This document shows positions 40,757-49,463 of a stretch of DNA of 64,000 nucleotides, piece after piece. Source of the stretch: Chloroflexota bacterium (GTDB lineage Bacteria > Chloroflexota > Anaerolineae > Anaerolineales > Villigracilaceae); contig JACPYX010000018.1 of assembly GCA_016195815.1 (NCBI GenBank), positions 306,509 through 370,508 on the forward strand, given 5' to 3'. Both the position numbers and the translations under genes were made by a program. How positions within the stretch are numbered: position 1 is the first letter of the stretch; each line of letters opens with the position of its first letter. A model generated the notes under the pieces. The model searched no databases. It worked only from the letters and a program-made list of their open reading frames with translations, and was not told the DNA's origin.

Positions 40757-40778
40757 TTCAAATACGAGGTATGCAACC

Positions 40779-41321
40779 ATGTACTCCAAAAACAAGAACG
40801 AGTACCAGCAAACTAAATTTCCCCACTGCGTCATTCCTGTCCACTCCAGCAACGAGTACTGTTACGAACCCACCCATTGCGCCTTTGAGGTGCGGCCTTC
40901 GGTCGTATTGACGATCGCCTGGTACGGCATTTTGGCGCGTCTTGTCAAACGTCTGTCCGATGAATGCTCGGACGTCCGCTTTCTTTTCCCGAACACCCGA
41001 TGGCTGACTCTCGATGAAGACAAGAACAGCATCGAACAGCAGATCATCGAAGAAGGCGGTTTTACCGACGAAGACGAGATCGGCAAATCGTTTGACGTTG
41101 ACGATGACGATCTGTGCGGCTGTGAGATACGGATCACGCCATCCTCGGGCGGCTTCATGCTGGTTTGTTTTCACAAACACAGCGGCGATACCTTCTTTAC
41201 GGAAGAGATCGGCGCGGGCAAGATGTTCAACGCATTGCGCTTTGAACACGTCCTGGCCGAGATCGAATATTCTGTCCTACGGCTTAAGGCCAGGGCAACC
41301 CTGCGAAAGCTGGCAGCATGA
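40779..41321 (+). CDS. hypothetical protein, cassette gene
   Basis: A 180-residue protein from ATG 40779 after GAGGTATGCAACC. Acidic in the middle (DEDEIGKSFDVDDDDLCGCEIRI) with a possible DNA-mimic-like charge pattern. A C-terminal helix (FEHVLAEIEYSVLRLKARA) follows. Family not recognised. It is coupled by ATGA to the zinc-ribbon gene. Confidence 0.6.
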   Translation: MYSKNKNEYQQTKFPHCVIPVHSSNEYCYEPTHCAFEVRPSVVLTIAWYGILARLVKRLSDECSDVRFLFPNTRWLTLDEDKNSIEQQIIEEGGFTDEDEIGKSFDVDDDDLCGCEIRITPSSGGFMLVCFHKHSGDTFFTEEIGAGKMFNALRFEHVLAEIEYSVLRLKARATLRKLAA

Positions 41322-41668
41322 ACGCAGCCGCCATGCTTCAAATCTGTCCTCGCTGCGGCTGCCTGAGTCTCATGCGGGACGACAGCTTGTCGGGCGAATC
41401 AGAGTTCTGCGTCACCTGCGGTTCCTTTACCGACGAGACCAGCCAGTGCGATGTGCCTCACTTCAACTACTCTTATCGCTGGAAAGGCGACCTCTGCAAC
41501 CTGGCCGATCCTTGCGACCGGCACGGAGAGCCAGACATCTTCAGCAAAGCCACCGCCGAAGCCTGGATACAGTCCTGCGAAAGCGACGGCTTTGAGTTCA
41601 CCCATTTTGTTATGGTGGACACCCATTACAAAGTTCACTGGCTGAGAGGGAATCCCTCAGGCCAGTAA
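41318..41668 (+). CDS. hypothetical zinc-ribbon protein
   Basis: A 116-residue protein overlapping the previous stop (ATGA). CPRCGCLSL then FCVTCGSF form a classic two-knuckle zinc ribbon at residues about 10-35, with further Cys/His residues (CDVPHF, LCNLADPCDRHG). Nothing else is recognisable. It is followed by an 11-bp terminator hairpin. Confidence 0.6.
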   Translation: MNAAAMLQICPRCGCLSLMRDDSLSGESEFCVTCGSFTDETSQCDVPHFNYSYRWKGDLCNLADPCDRHGEPDIFSKATAEAWIQSCESDGFEFTHFVMVDTHYKVHWLRGNPSGQ

Positions 41669-41671
41669 ATG

Positions 41672-41703
41672 CAGAGTGAGGGCAATTCGCCCTCACTCTT
41701 TCT
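41672..41703 (+). terminator. perfect 11-bp hairpin terminator
   Basis: AGAGTGAGGGC and GCCCTCACTCT with an AATTC loop, followed by TTCTTTG. A second hairpin (CTCCGCCTG/CAGGCGGAG) precedes the next leader. Confidence 0.78.
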
Positions 41704-41790
41704 TTGTGGAAGATCATCTCCGCCTGCGCTGGAATACTCCAATTCAGGCGGAGCCGATTTTCGGCTCAAAAACTTTCGGAGGTATGCGTT

Positions 41791-42483
41791 ATGCAAACAA
41801 ATTTCATGGGCGTTACGCCCAAATTCAAACTACTCGCCGTGCGCGAGACGCCCATCTATCGGGTCGCAACCGATCCATCGGTATGTACGGATATTGAATT
41901 GCTTTCCGCCCTGATCGGCGGCTCGAAGCAGTTCGAGATTGCGGATGCGGTTCTCGCGCATTTCAATGGCGACCTGCATCAACTTTACCAGGCCTCGGTC
42001 GCAGAGCTTGTCTCCATTACCGGCGTTGGCGAAGCGATTGCCGCGCGCGTCAAATCGGCCTTTGTTCTATCGCTCCGCTTAACCGCAACTCAAACGGAGC
42101 GCGCGACAATAAACTCGCCGGAGGATGCCGCGAAATTATGCGCGGACATGGCGGCGTTCGATGTCGAACACCTACGCGTCATCATACTGAATACGAGATT
42201 GCATGTGCTGGCTGTCACGGATGTCTATAAAGGCTCTGTGAATTCTGCGCAAATCAGGATGGGAGAAGTCTTCCGGCCTGCCATTCAGCGCAATGCATCC
42301 AGCGTCATTTTCGCGCACAACCATCCGAGCGGCGACCCGTCGCCGAGTCCCGACGACGCGGCGGTTACGCGGTCAATGGCGCAGGCTGGCAGGCTGCTTG
42401 AAATCGACGTGCTCGACCATCTGGTGATCGGGCAAGGCGGCGGGTGGATCTCGCTTAAACAGAAGGGACTTGGATTTGCGTGA
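41791..42483 (+). CDS. radC: RadC-family (JAB/MPN domain) protein
   Basis: A 230-residue protein; ATG 41791 follows GGAGGTATGCGTT. A helix-hairpin-helix (VSITGVGEAIAARVKSAF) precedes the JAB1/MPN metal site: VIFAHNHPSGDPSPSPDDAAVT contains the HxH...D motif, with the upstream Glu in MGEVFRPAI. RadC-like proteins are common on mobile elements; their biochemical role remains unclear. It is smaller than the full chromosomal form in its N-terminal part. Confidence 0.87.
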   Translation: MQTNFMGVTPKFKLLAVRETPIYRVATDPSVCTDIELLSALIGGSKQFEIADAVLAHFNGDLHQLYQASVAELVSITGVGEAIAARVKSAFVLSLRLTATQTERATINSPEDAAKLCADMAAFDVEHLRVIILNTRLHVLAVTDVYKGSVNSAQIRMGEVFRPAIQRNASSVIFAHNHPSGDPSPSPDDAAVTRSMAQAGRLLEIDVLDHLVIGQGGGWISLKQKGLGFA

Positions 42484-42525
42484 ACGCTCTTGCATCAATC
42501 CAATCCAAAAAGAGTTAACCGAAAT

Positions 42526-43167
42526 ATGGATGCAAAAATGAGCGTAAAATATCGCTATCGCAAACAAAACAAAATTGCGCGCCTGGCTGTATCCTTTATA
42601 AAGTTTCTCCTGTTTTCAGGAGCGATCGGCCTGGCGTATTTTCACGGCCTGCCATCAATGCCGCAGATCTCCCAGATCCCCATCCCTGCGATTTTCCCAA
42701 CACTGCCCTCGTTGCCGACGCTGGGCGTTCCCGCCACATCAAACGATACGGCTGGACTTCCCAACCGCGCCTCGACGCCTGGCGCAATCGATCCACGCGT
42801 TACCCAGGCGAACATCTACTCGACCATCTGCCGCAAAGGTGGATACACGTCGAGCGTCCGCCCGCCTGTGAGCTACACCGAACCGCTGAAAATCAAGCAA
42901 ATCGCACAATACGGCTACAGCGATAAACGGTTGAGCCACTACGAAGAGGATCACCTGATCCCGCTGGAGGTTGGCGGCAATCCCGCCGATCCGAAGAACC
43001 TCTGGCCGGAACCTCGAGCTGGAATATGGGGCGCGTCCAAAAAGGATAGCCTGGAAAACAAACTTCACGACCTGGTGTGTTCCGGTCGGCTCGATCTGGC
43101 AACGGCGCAAAAGGCCATTGCAGCAGACTGGATTGCGGCCTACAAAAAGTATGTCGGCGCTGGTTGA
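42526..43167 (+). CDS. membrane-anchored HNH-type nuclease
   Basis: About 213 residues. The preferred ATG 42526 lacks the shared leader. A basic N-terminus and one helix (FIKFLLFSGAIGLAYFHG) anchor the protein. A Pro-rich spacer follows. The HNH domain is HYEEDHLIPLEVGGNPADPKNLWPEP, with DH, the central N and the late N in place. With the domain outside the membrane it could nick incoming or outgoing DNA or degrade competitor DNA. Confidence 0.72.
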   Translation: MDAKMSVKYRYRKQNKIARLAVSFIKFLLFSGAIGLAYFHGLPSMPQISQIPIPAIFPTLPSLPTLGVPATSNDTAGLPNRASTPGAIDPRVTQANIYSTICRKGGYTSSVRPPVSYTEPLKIKQIAQYGYSDKRLSHYEEDHLIPLEVGGNPADPKNLWPEPRAGIWGASKKDSLENKLHDLVCSGRLDLATAQKAIAADWIAAYKKYVGAG

Positions 43168-43215
43168 CTCAACAGCCCGACAGGATTTATAATCTTGTAC
43201 AGAAATCCTGTACAA
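43164..43215 (+). promoter_or_regulatory. promoter and operator of the YefM/YoeB-like pair
   Basis: TTGACT (43164-43169), 18-base spacer, TATAAT (43188-43193). TTGTACA-7-TGTACAA (43195-43215) overlaps the transcription start and is a good operator for antitoxin autorepression. Confidence 0.65.
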
Positions 43216-43227
43216 AGGAGAAAGCGT

Positions 43228-43518
43228 ATGACAACCGAGTTTACCTACACCGGCGCGCGCGCGCAATTTGCCAAACTGCTCAACCGCGTGACAAAGAACC
43301 GCGAGGTGATCATTGTCCAGCGGCGCGGCGCCGAGGATGTCGCTCTGATCTCGGCGGACGAACTGGTCAGCCTGACTGAGACTGCCTATCTGCTGCGCTC
43401 CCCCCAAAACGCTGAACGAATTTTGTCGGCGTTGGGGAACGCGCTCAAAAGCAGGGGCAAGCCTCGATCCGTTGAAGAATTACGCCGCGGGGTGGGGCTT
43501 GAAACCGAAAAAGCGTGA
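43228..43518 (+). CDS. YefM/Phd-type antitoxin
   Basis: A 96-residue protein from ATG 43228 with AAAGGAG upstream. The start MTTEFTYTGARAQFAKLLNRV then REVIIVQRRGAEDVALISADELVSL is the Phd/YefM DNA-binding fold. The C-terminal helix is the toxin-binding part. It overlaps the toxin gene by about 20 bases. The palindrome at 43195-43215 is its likely target. Confidence 0.85.
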   Translation: MTTEFTYTGARAQFAKLLNRVTKNREVIIVQRRGAEDVALISADELVSLTETAYLLRSPQNAERILSALGNALKSRGKPRSVEELRRGVGLETEKA

Positions 43519-43774
43519 TGCGGTTTTTCAGGCTGAGTTTATCGAAGACCTGCGCTATTGGGTCGAGACAGACCGCAAACTTGCGTTGCGTACCATTGAG
43601 TTGATCGAAGCGATCCTGCGCGATCCGTTTGAAGGGATCGGCAAGCCGGAACCATTGAAATACCTGGCGACCGGCTGCTGGTCGCGGCGTTTGACGCAGG
43701 AACATCGCATCGTATATCTCGTGCGGGAAGATCGGATCGATTTTCTACAGGCGAGATACCACTATTCCAAATAA
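43499..43774 (+). CDS. YoeB-type ribosome-dependent mRNA interferase toxin
   Basis: About 91 residues. A TTG start at 43499 gives the usual length, but a TTG at 43472 is also in frame. DPFEGIGKPEPLKYLATGCWSRRLTQEHRIVYLV and the terminal ARYHYSK match the YoeB/Txe core, including the C-terminal RxHY catalytic end. Partner of the upstream YefM-like protein. Confidence 0.85.
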   Translation: MKPKKRDAVFQAEFIEDLRYWVETDRKLALRTIELIEAILRDPFEGIGKPEPLKYLATGCWSRRLTQEHRIVYLVREDRIDFLQARYHYSK

Positions 43775-43796
43775 ATCAAAAAAAATGGAGATAGAA

Positions 43797-43826
43797 GCAG
43801 AGGCGCAATCCCACCTCTGCTTTTTT
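43797..43826 (+). terminator. 7-bp hairpin with T6 tail
   Basis: GCAGAGG and CCTCTGC with a 10-base loop, followed by TTTTTTC. It ends the toxin transcript, and the next cassette leader starts about 14 bases later. Confidence 0.7.
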
Positions 43827-43849
43827 CATTCCATACGGAGGTATATCGA

Positions 43850-44419
43850 ATGACAACAATTTTCGCTCCCCTCGCCCAAACTCCAGCGCCGACTCGAAGT
43901 TGGCGCAATGTCCTCAAGAACGAAAAAGCCCTCGCGAATCTTCTTCGTGGCCGCAGGATGGTTAACTACGGCGCGTTCGGCGTGGTCTACCGCGTCGAGA
44001 ACGTTGCCGTCAAAATCGGCCGTATCGGCTCCAAGGAGGCAGAAATCCAGCAATGGGTCTGCGACGAGTTTGGGCTTGCCCTTCCCGTATGGGCGTCTGC
44101 GCAAGAAGTCTTTGTTCCGCGCGTGGTCAGCCGCGAGGTTTGTCCCAAACATGGGTTTCCCAGAGAACTATGGGCCTCGTCAGACTCTGTCAATTGTCAC
44201 TGCGGCAAGTCAATGGGGGTCCTTGTGATGCCCATTGCCCAGCCCGCCAATGTCTCTTACGACAGCCTTCCGCCCTTTGTCCGCAAAATCGAAAATGCCG
44301 TCTACGAGGCATTTCGGGTTTCAATTGATCTGAGACCCGCCAATTTCCTCAAGTACAAATGCCGCATCGTGATGTGCGATTTTGGAGACATCAGCGAGGC
44401 TTTAGAGAGCCTTCGGTAA
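43850..44419 (+). CDS. miniature protein-kinase-like protein with Cys cluster (copy 1)
   Basis: A 189-residue protein from ATG 43850 (GGAGGTATATCGA). It shows all main kinase landmarks in a very short chain: Gly-loop YGAFGVVYRV (40-49), Lys55 in VAVKIG, a helix C-like acidic stretch (KEAEIQQWV), a catalytic-loop pattern SIDLRPANFL with Asp160 and Asn165, and CDFGD (Asp177). Where the hinge and early C-lobe would be there is a metal-site-like cluster CPKHG...NCHCG (Cys98, His101, Cys116, Cys118). The usual HRD His is Ser. The protein is far shorter than a normal kinase. I know of no named family that fits. Confidence 0.65.
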   Translation: MTTIFAPLAQTPAPTRSWRNVLKNEKALANLLRGRRMVNYGAFGVVYRVENVAVKIGRIGSKEAEIQQWVCDEFGLALPVWASAQEVFVPRVVSREVCPKHGFPRELWASSDSVNCHCGKSMGVLVMPIAQPANVSYDSLPPFVRKIENAVYEAFRVSIDLRPANFLKYKCRIVMCDFGDISEALESLR

Positions 44420-44454
44420 GTCCGCCCTGGTTGCCATCGGCAACAAAGCCAGCG

Positions 44455-44589
44455 ATGAAAGATCATGCCCGCGTCCGCAAAGCCGAATCTTCCGGCATAG
44501 ACTGGAAGGCCATCGTGCGGCGAGTCTTACAAGAGACCTGTCAATCGATCGAGCGCGGCGTCTGGGCTTTGCCGCAATACGTCAATTAA
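44455..44589 (+). CDS. possible 44-residue protein
   Basis: MKDHARVRKAESSGIDWKAI then VRRVLQETCQSIERGVWALP looks helical and protein-like and ends just before a hairpin terminator. No convincing ribosome-binding site is seen. It could be a small gene coupled to the kinase-like gene or a chance frame. Confidence 0.35.
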   Translation: MKDHARVRKAESSGIDWKAIVRRVLQETCQSIERGVWALPQYVN

Positions 44590-44596
44590 ATCAAAG

Positions 44597-44625
44597 GGAG
44601 GGCGATCTGCCCTCCTTCTTTTCCT
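44597..44625 (+). terminator. 7-bp hairpin terminator
   Basis: GGAGGGC, loop GATCT, GCCCTCC, then TTCTTTTCC. Confidence 0.7.
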
Positions 44626-44892
44626 TCATAGTCAGCGCGATGTCCAAACTCTATAACCCTATTTTGCCGACGCTTTGGGTTGTTCTTTTGGCGAAACAAC
44701 AGGCAGGTTGAGTTCAGCAGAGAACCAATCGGTCAACCAGTGCCAGCCCGCACCGAGGAAGGTTTGCAGGGGCGCGGCATATTGGCATTGAATGCTCATA
44801 AGAATACGGCTTGCCTCGCCTGTCCCCAACTCTGGTTAGGGATAAGCGAGGCAGTCTGTTTCAGATTGCCAAATCCATTCTGAGGTATGTCA
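44626..44892 (+). other. non-coding leader
   Basis: No credible gene. A long stem GCCTCGC/GCGAGGC near 44816-44853 lies about 30 bases before GAGGTATGTCA, the shared leader. Confidence 0.45.
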
Positions 44893-45132
44893 ATGGCTAC
44901 AAAAACACTTCCATCTTATTCAGGGCAAAATCCACACCCAACCGCGGTAATTCGCGAGATGCGCTACATGGCACGAAACGCAATGGCCTTCCACGCCCCG
45001 ATCGCTTCATGGTGTCTTGAAACCGGACTCGTCAAAGGATCTCCAGCCATGGGCGGCGTCAAATATGAGATCACCGAAGCTGGCCGAGAATACATCGAGC
45101 GCTACCACGACTACGATCCAGAACCCGATTAG
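44893..45132 (+). CDS. small winged-helix-like protein
   Basis: A 79-residue protein. ATG 44893 is preferred; the ATG within the leader GAGGTATGTCA is in frame and would add two residues. The C-terminal GLVKGSPAMGGVKYEITEAGREYIERYHDY has the strand-wing-helix pattern of small winged-helix proteins. It lies between the two kinase-like genes, so all three may work together. Confidence 0.5.
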   Translation: MATKTLPSYSGQNPHPTAVIREMRYMARNAMAFHAPIASWCLETGLVKGSPAMGGVKYEITEAGREYIERYHDYDPEPD

Positions 45133-45149
45133 AAACCCACGAGGTAAGC

Positions 45150-45728
45150 ATGATCGCCCCATCAACATTAACAACAGCTTTTACACTCTCAAGGAAATCT
45201 CCTGCGCGCAGATGGCAGGACATCACCGCCAACCCGGACGTGTTTGCGAAACTGCTTCGCAGGCGTCATCTGATCAGCTATGGCGCTTTTGGCGTCGTGT
45301 ATGAAGTGGATGGCGCGGCCATCAAGATCGGCTGCATCCCCGACAGCGAACCGGTCATCCAGCAATGGGTGTGCGAGCAATACGAGCGCGCCCTGCCGGT
45401 CTGGGCTTTCGCCTCAGATGTGATTCTCCCGAAAGTCGTGACACACGAAGTCTGTCCTCAGCACGGATTTCTTTCCAGCCTGTGGACTCGCACTTCCGTA
45501 AATTGTCACTGCGGAGAACGGTTGGACGCGCTGGCGATGCCTCTTGCCGAGCGCGCTGATCAGCGCAAAGTGGGCGAAGAAGATTTCAGCGAGAAGGTGT
45601 ACGAAGCTGTTCTCAAAAAATTTCAAGTCAGCCTGGATATTCACAAAGGCAACTTTTTGGAATTCAACGGCAAACTGACGCTCTGCGACTTTGGAGACGC
45701 AAACGACAAAGCCGTAGACTACTGGTAA
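45150..45728 (+). CDS. miniature protein-kinase-like protein with Cys cluster (copy 2)
   Basis: A 192-residue paralogue of the protein at 43850. Gly-loop YGAFGVVYEV (44-53), Lys59 in AAIKIG, IQQWVCEQYERALPVWA matching IQQWVCDEFGLALPVWA of copy 1, the cluster VCPQHGF...NCHCGE (Cys102, His105, Cys119, Cys121), catalytic loop SLDIHKGNFL (Asp163, Asn168) and CDFGDAND (Asp180). All catalytic positions are kept in both copies although the rest has diverged, which argues for function. The leader is GAGGTAAGC. Substrate unknown. Confidence 0.65.
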   Translation: MIAPSTLTTAFTLSRKSPARRWQDITANPDVFAKLLRRRHLISYGAFGVVYEVDGAAIKIGCIPDSEPVIQQWVCEQYERALPVWAFASDVILPKVVTHEVCPQHGFLSSLWTRTSVNCHCGERLDALAMPLAERADQRKVGEEDFSEKVYEAVLKKFQVSLDIHKGNFLEFNGKLTLCDFGDANDKAVDYW

Positions 45729-45758
45729 CACAAATAGTCCATGCGGACTACTTCCATC

Positions 45759-45792
45759 GCAGGGAGACCACGCGTCTCCCTGCCTCTTTTTA
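45759..45792 (+). terminator. perfect 10-bp hairpin terminator
   Basis: GCAGGGAGAC and GTCTCCCTGC with a CACGC loop, then CTCTTTTT. Confidence 0.8.
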
Positions 45793-45883
45793 TCCTGCCC
45801 CTCCCCTTGCCCGCTTCATCACGAAACGGTCAGGGGGAGCGGTCTTTTCAGGATCGCTACAAACCCCATGGAGGTATGTCCGT

Positions 45884-48800
45884 ATGGACTTCTATTTTGG
45901 AAACAATCAACCGCTTGACCTCGGCACTCCCTCGCGGAAGTTCGAGAACAACGTAAATGCCATTCGTCTTGCAAAGGAGCTTACCGCCTGCGGGCGCGCG
46001 GCTTCCGCAGAAGAACAGGCTGTCCTTTCCTTGTACAGCGGCTGGGGCGATTCTGCCCTGCTCCGCAAACTGGAGAGTTCGCAGGAACTGCGCGAACTAC
46101 TGACCGAGAGCGAGTTTCGCTCGGCCAAAGGTTCGTCCCTCAACGCCCACTACACCGCCTTGCCCGTCATTGACGCCATGTGGTCGGCTCTTACCCATCT
46201 GGGTTTTGGATCAAAACCGTTTCGCGTCATTGACCCATCCGCCGGTGTGGGTCATTTCAAATCCACGATGCCAGCCGCTTTGCGCGGCCAGGCGGACTGG
46301 ATCGAAATCGAACTGGATACACTCAGCGCCTCGATCCTGAAACTACTTCACCCTGAAAGCAAAGTCTTTGCCCAAGGGTTTGAAACAGTCGATCTTCCGA
46401 ACGGCTGGTTCGACCTGGCAATCTCCAATGTGCCCTTCGGGGATTACGGTGTCGCCGGGCGAGACCTGCCGCCTTACCTGCGAAAAACGATCCATGATTT
46501 CTTTTTCGCCAACACGGTTTCCCTTCTGCATCCTGGCGGAATCCTGGCGTTCGTCACATCCCGCTACACGCTGGATAAGAAGGATGACTCGGTACGCAAA
46601 TGGCTGGCTCGTCGCCTCGACCTGCTGGCTGCCGTGCGCCTGCCGAACACTGCCTTCAAAGAAAACGCTGGCACAGAAGTCGTGACCGACATCCTGATCA
46701 TGCAGAAGCGCGCGGAAGAAGCCAAGGATTTCCCATCGTGGGTCTCAACCGATTTCTTCCAGAAGAACTACCGCCAAACCAATCTCAACCGCTGCTACAA
46801 ACAACATCCGAAGATGGTTCTTGGCAAGCAGTCCATGACCGGCACGATGTACCACTCGGACAGCTACACCGTCGAGCCGGATGACCGCAAACTCGAAGAT
46901 GCCATTCGTGACGCTTTGTGTTCTGCGCTCCCCGCGAACATCCTGAGCGCAACTATAGATGAGATCAAACCCGTAAAGAAACCAGCGGGCGAGATCGCCA
47001 TTACCTTGTCTACGTTAAACCCTGCCGAGCAGGAACGCGTGGATGGATTGAAGGCCATCTATCTGGCCGCCAAGAAATTACTCAAAGCGGAAACAAAAGG
47101 CGTATCCCTGGTGAAGACATCCCAGATGCGTCACGAGTTGAATAAAGTCTATGACGAGTTCATATCGAATTATGGTCCGATCAACGAACCGGCCAATATC
47201 CGTCTGCTGAATGGATCGTATGAAGCGCCCTTCCTGAAAGCTTTGGAAGAGTACAACCCAACCTCCGTCACGGCGAAAAAGGCAGGCCTGTTTTCTGCGC
47301 CGATGGTGCGCTCGGTTGCACAAAGCGAGTCACCCTCCGTGAGCGATGCCCTGCTGGTCTGCCTCGACCGTAAAGGCCAGGTCGATCTCGCCTACATTAC
47401 TCAGCTATGCGGGAAGGATCAGACCGCCGTGATCGCCGAATTGAAAGGCCGCATCTATCGCCTGCCAGGGAAGAACACATGGTCGATGGCGGACAAATAT
47501 CTCTCCGGCAATGTGCGCGAGAAACTGCGTGCCGCGAAAGCCGCTGCCCTGCTGGACGAATCATTCCAGGAGAACGTGGCGGCGCTCGAAAGCGCACTGC
47601 CATTGAGTCTTAAGCCCGGCCAGATCCGCGCCCCGCTGGGTGCGGGTTGGATACCGAGCGATGTGGTTGCGAAGTTCATCCTGCATATTTTGCAGGGTGG
47701 CAAATACAACGTGACCTATATTCCCCGCCTGGCACATTGGGAGATCGAGTCGTCCGAAATGTGGCGCGTCTCCAGCAGTATTTCCAATGGCCGTTGGGGA
47801 ACACAAGTAATGCACGCGCTGACGTTGATCGAAGCAGGCCTGAACGCCAAGACTGTCACAGTCTGGGATACAGGACCGGACGACAAGCGCGTCATCAACC
47901 AAACCGAAACTGTCGCGGCGCAGGCCAAACTGTCCGAGATCAAGACCGAGTTCGAACGCTGGCTGTGGGACGATCCCGAACGCTCCGCTCAATTGGCCGA
48001 GATCTACAACGAAAGATTCAACTCGTTTCGCGTCCGCCAATATGACGGATCGCACCTCAGCACGCCCGGCCTGAACCGCGAGATCAACCTGCGCCCCAAC
48101 CAGAAGAACGTTGTCTGGCGTATTTTGCAAAACCGCTCCACGATCGCGGACCATAAGGTGGGCGCGGGTAAAACGCTGGCCGCCATCGCCGCGGCCATGG
48201 AATCGAAACGTCTTGGCTTTACCTCCAAGGCCATGATCGTGGTCCCGAACCACCTCACCTCGCAGTGGCACATGACCGCATTGGCCGCCTATCCCGGCGC
48301 CAACATCCTGATGCCCTCGCCTCCCGATCTCGGCAAGGCCGGGCGCGGCGAGTTCATGAGCCGCATTGCCACCAACGATTGGGACATCATCATCGTTCCC
48401 TTCTCGTCCTTCAAACTCCTGCCCGTCTCTGCTGACACTCTCGCAGATTTTTACCGGCATGAGATTGACACGCTGTATGACTACCTCACGGAGATAAAGG
48501 CGGAGAATCCCCATGCTCACGCCATCAAGGAGATCGAAAAGAGCCTCAAACGCTTCCAGGTCAAGCTCGATAACCTAGCCGATATGAAGAAAGACAATGT
48601 CGGAACGATCACTTTCGAAGAACTGGGCGTGGATATGCTGATCGTGGATGAATTCCACGCCTATAAAAACTTGTACTTCGCAACCCGCATGACCCGCATC
48701 GCCGGACTGACCAACTCGGACTCGCAGCGCGCCTTCGATATGTTCGTCAAGTTCGGCTGGTTGCAGGAACATGGTGGAAAAGTGGTTGGCCTGACCGGCA

Positions 48801-49393
48801 CACCTGTTACCAACACCCTGGCCGAGTTCTTCACCATGCAGAGATACTTTCAAATGGATACTCTGCAAGAGCTTGGCATCTCCCACTTCGACGCCTGGGC
48901 CAACCAATTTGCGCTCGCGGAGCCGGGGCTGGAGATGACACCGGATGGGTCAGGCTTCCGCATGAACACGCGCTTTCGCAAGTTCGTTAACGTACCGGAG
49001 TTAATGCAGATCTGGCTTCAAGTGGCCGATGTTTTCATCATCAAAGCCGGTTCCGGGATCGAGCGTCCCGACCTGTTCAACAATAAACCTGTGAAGGTGC
49101 TGTCGGACGGCGGTCAGGCGCTCCTGGAGTATGTGTCCGAGCTGGCAGCACGCGCCGAGAAAGTTCGTTCGCGTATGGTTCAGCCGGATGAGGACAACAT
49201 GCTGTGCATTACCAGCGATGGCCGCAAGGCTGCGCTGGACATGAGCCTGGTCGTCCCTGCTTCGCCCGGTTCGCCGATGGCGAAGATCGATGCGCTCGCC
49301 GATGTCGTGGAAGAGATATTCAAAACGACAGCGCCCATCAAAGGCACGCAGATCATCTTCTGCGACCTGGCAACACCCAAAGCAAAATCGTAA
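45884..49393 (+). CDS. N6-adenine methylase-helicase, N-terminal part of a split protein
   Basis: A 1169-residue protein with leader GGAGGTATGTCCGT. Methylase motif I is IDPSAGVGHFKST (about residue 115) and motif IV LAISNVPFGDYG (about 180; NVPF instead of NPPF/Y). The SF2 helicase has Walker A HKVGAGKTLAAIAAAM (about 757), motif II LIVDEFHAYKN (about 920) and motif III LTGTPVTN. It stops at IIFCDLATPKAKS, where RecA domain 2 should continue. Motifs V and VI are in the next gene. This family is common on plasmids and integrative elements, where it is thought to modify and protect element DNA. Confidence 0.82.
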   Translation: MDFYFGNNQPLDLGTPSRKFENNVNAIRLAKELTACGRAASAEEQAVLSLYSGWGDSALLRKLESSQELRELLTESEFRSAKGSSLNAHYTALPVIDAMWSALTHLGFGSKPFRVIDPSAGVGHFKSTMPAALRGQADWIEIELDTLSASILKLLHPESKVFAQGFETVDLPNGWFDLAISNVPFGDYGVAGRDLPPYLRKTIHDFFFANTVSLLHPGGILAFVTSRYTLDKKDDSVRKWLARRLDLLAAVRLPNTAFKENAGTEVVTDILIMQKRAEEAKDFPSWVSTDFFQKNYRQTNLNRCYKQHPKMVLGKQSMTGTMYHSDSYTVEPDDRKLEDAIRDALCSALPANILSATIDEIKPVKKPAGEIAITLSTLNPAEQERVDGLKAIYLAAKKLLKAETKGVSLVKTSQMRHELNKVYDEFISNYGPINEPANIRLLNGSYEAPFLKALEEYNPTSVTAKKAGLFSAPMVRSVAQSESPSVSDALLVCLDRKGQVDLAYITQLCGKDQTAVIAELKGRIYRLPGKNTWSMADKYLSGNVREKLRAAKAAALLDESFQENVAALESALPLSLKPGQIRAPLGAGWIPSDVVAKFILHILQGGKYNVTYIPRLAHWEIESSEMWRVSSSISNGRWGTQVMHALTLIEAGLNAKTVTVWDTGPDDKRVINQTETVAAQAKLSEIKTEFERWLWDDPERSAQLAEIYNERFNSFRVRQYDGSHLSTPGLNREINLRPNQKNVVWRILQNRSTIADHKVGAGKTLAAIAAAMESKRLGFTSKAMIVVPNHLTSQWHMTALAAYPGANILMPSPPDLGKAGRGEFMSRIATNDWDIIIVPFSSFKLLPVSADTLADFYRHEIDTLYDYLTEIKAENPHAHAIKEIEKSLKRFQVKLDNLADMKKDNVGTITFEELGVDMLIVDEFHAYKNLYFATRMTRIAGLTNSDSQRAFDMFVKFGWLQEHGGKVVGLTGTPVTNTLAEFFTMQRYFQMDTLQELGISHFDAWANQFALAEPGLEMTPDGSGFRMNTRFRKFVNVPELMQIWLQVADVFIIKAGSGIERPDLFNNKPVKVLSDGGQALLEYVSELAARAEKVRSRMVQPDEDNMLCITSDGRKAALDMSLVVPASPGSPMAKIDALADVVEEIFKTTAPIKGTQIIFCDLATPKAKS

Positions 49394-49403
49394 AACAAAC
49401 ATG

Positions 49404-49437
49404 GAGAGCGGACCTCAAACGGCCCGCTCTCTTTTTT
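49404..49437 (+). terminator. hairpin terminator inside the split methylase-helicase locus
   Basis: GAGAGCGG (49404-49411) pairs with CCGCTCTC (49424-49431), followed by TTTTTTG. It separates the two halves of what is normally one coding sequence. Confidence 0.75.
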
Positions 49438-49463
49438 GTAATCATAGTATCGGAGGTATGCAC

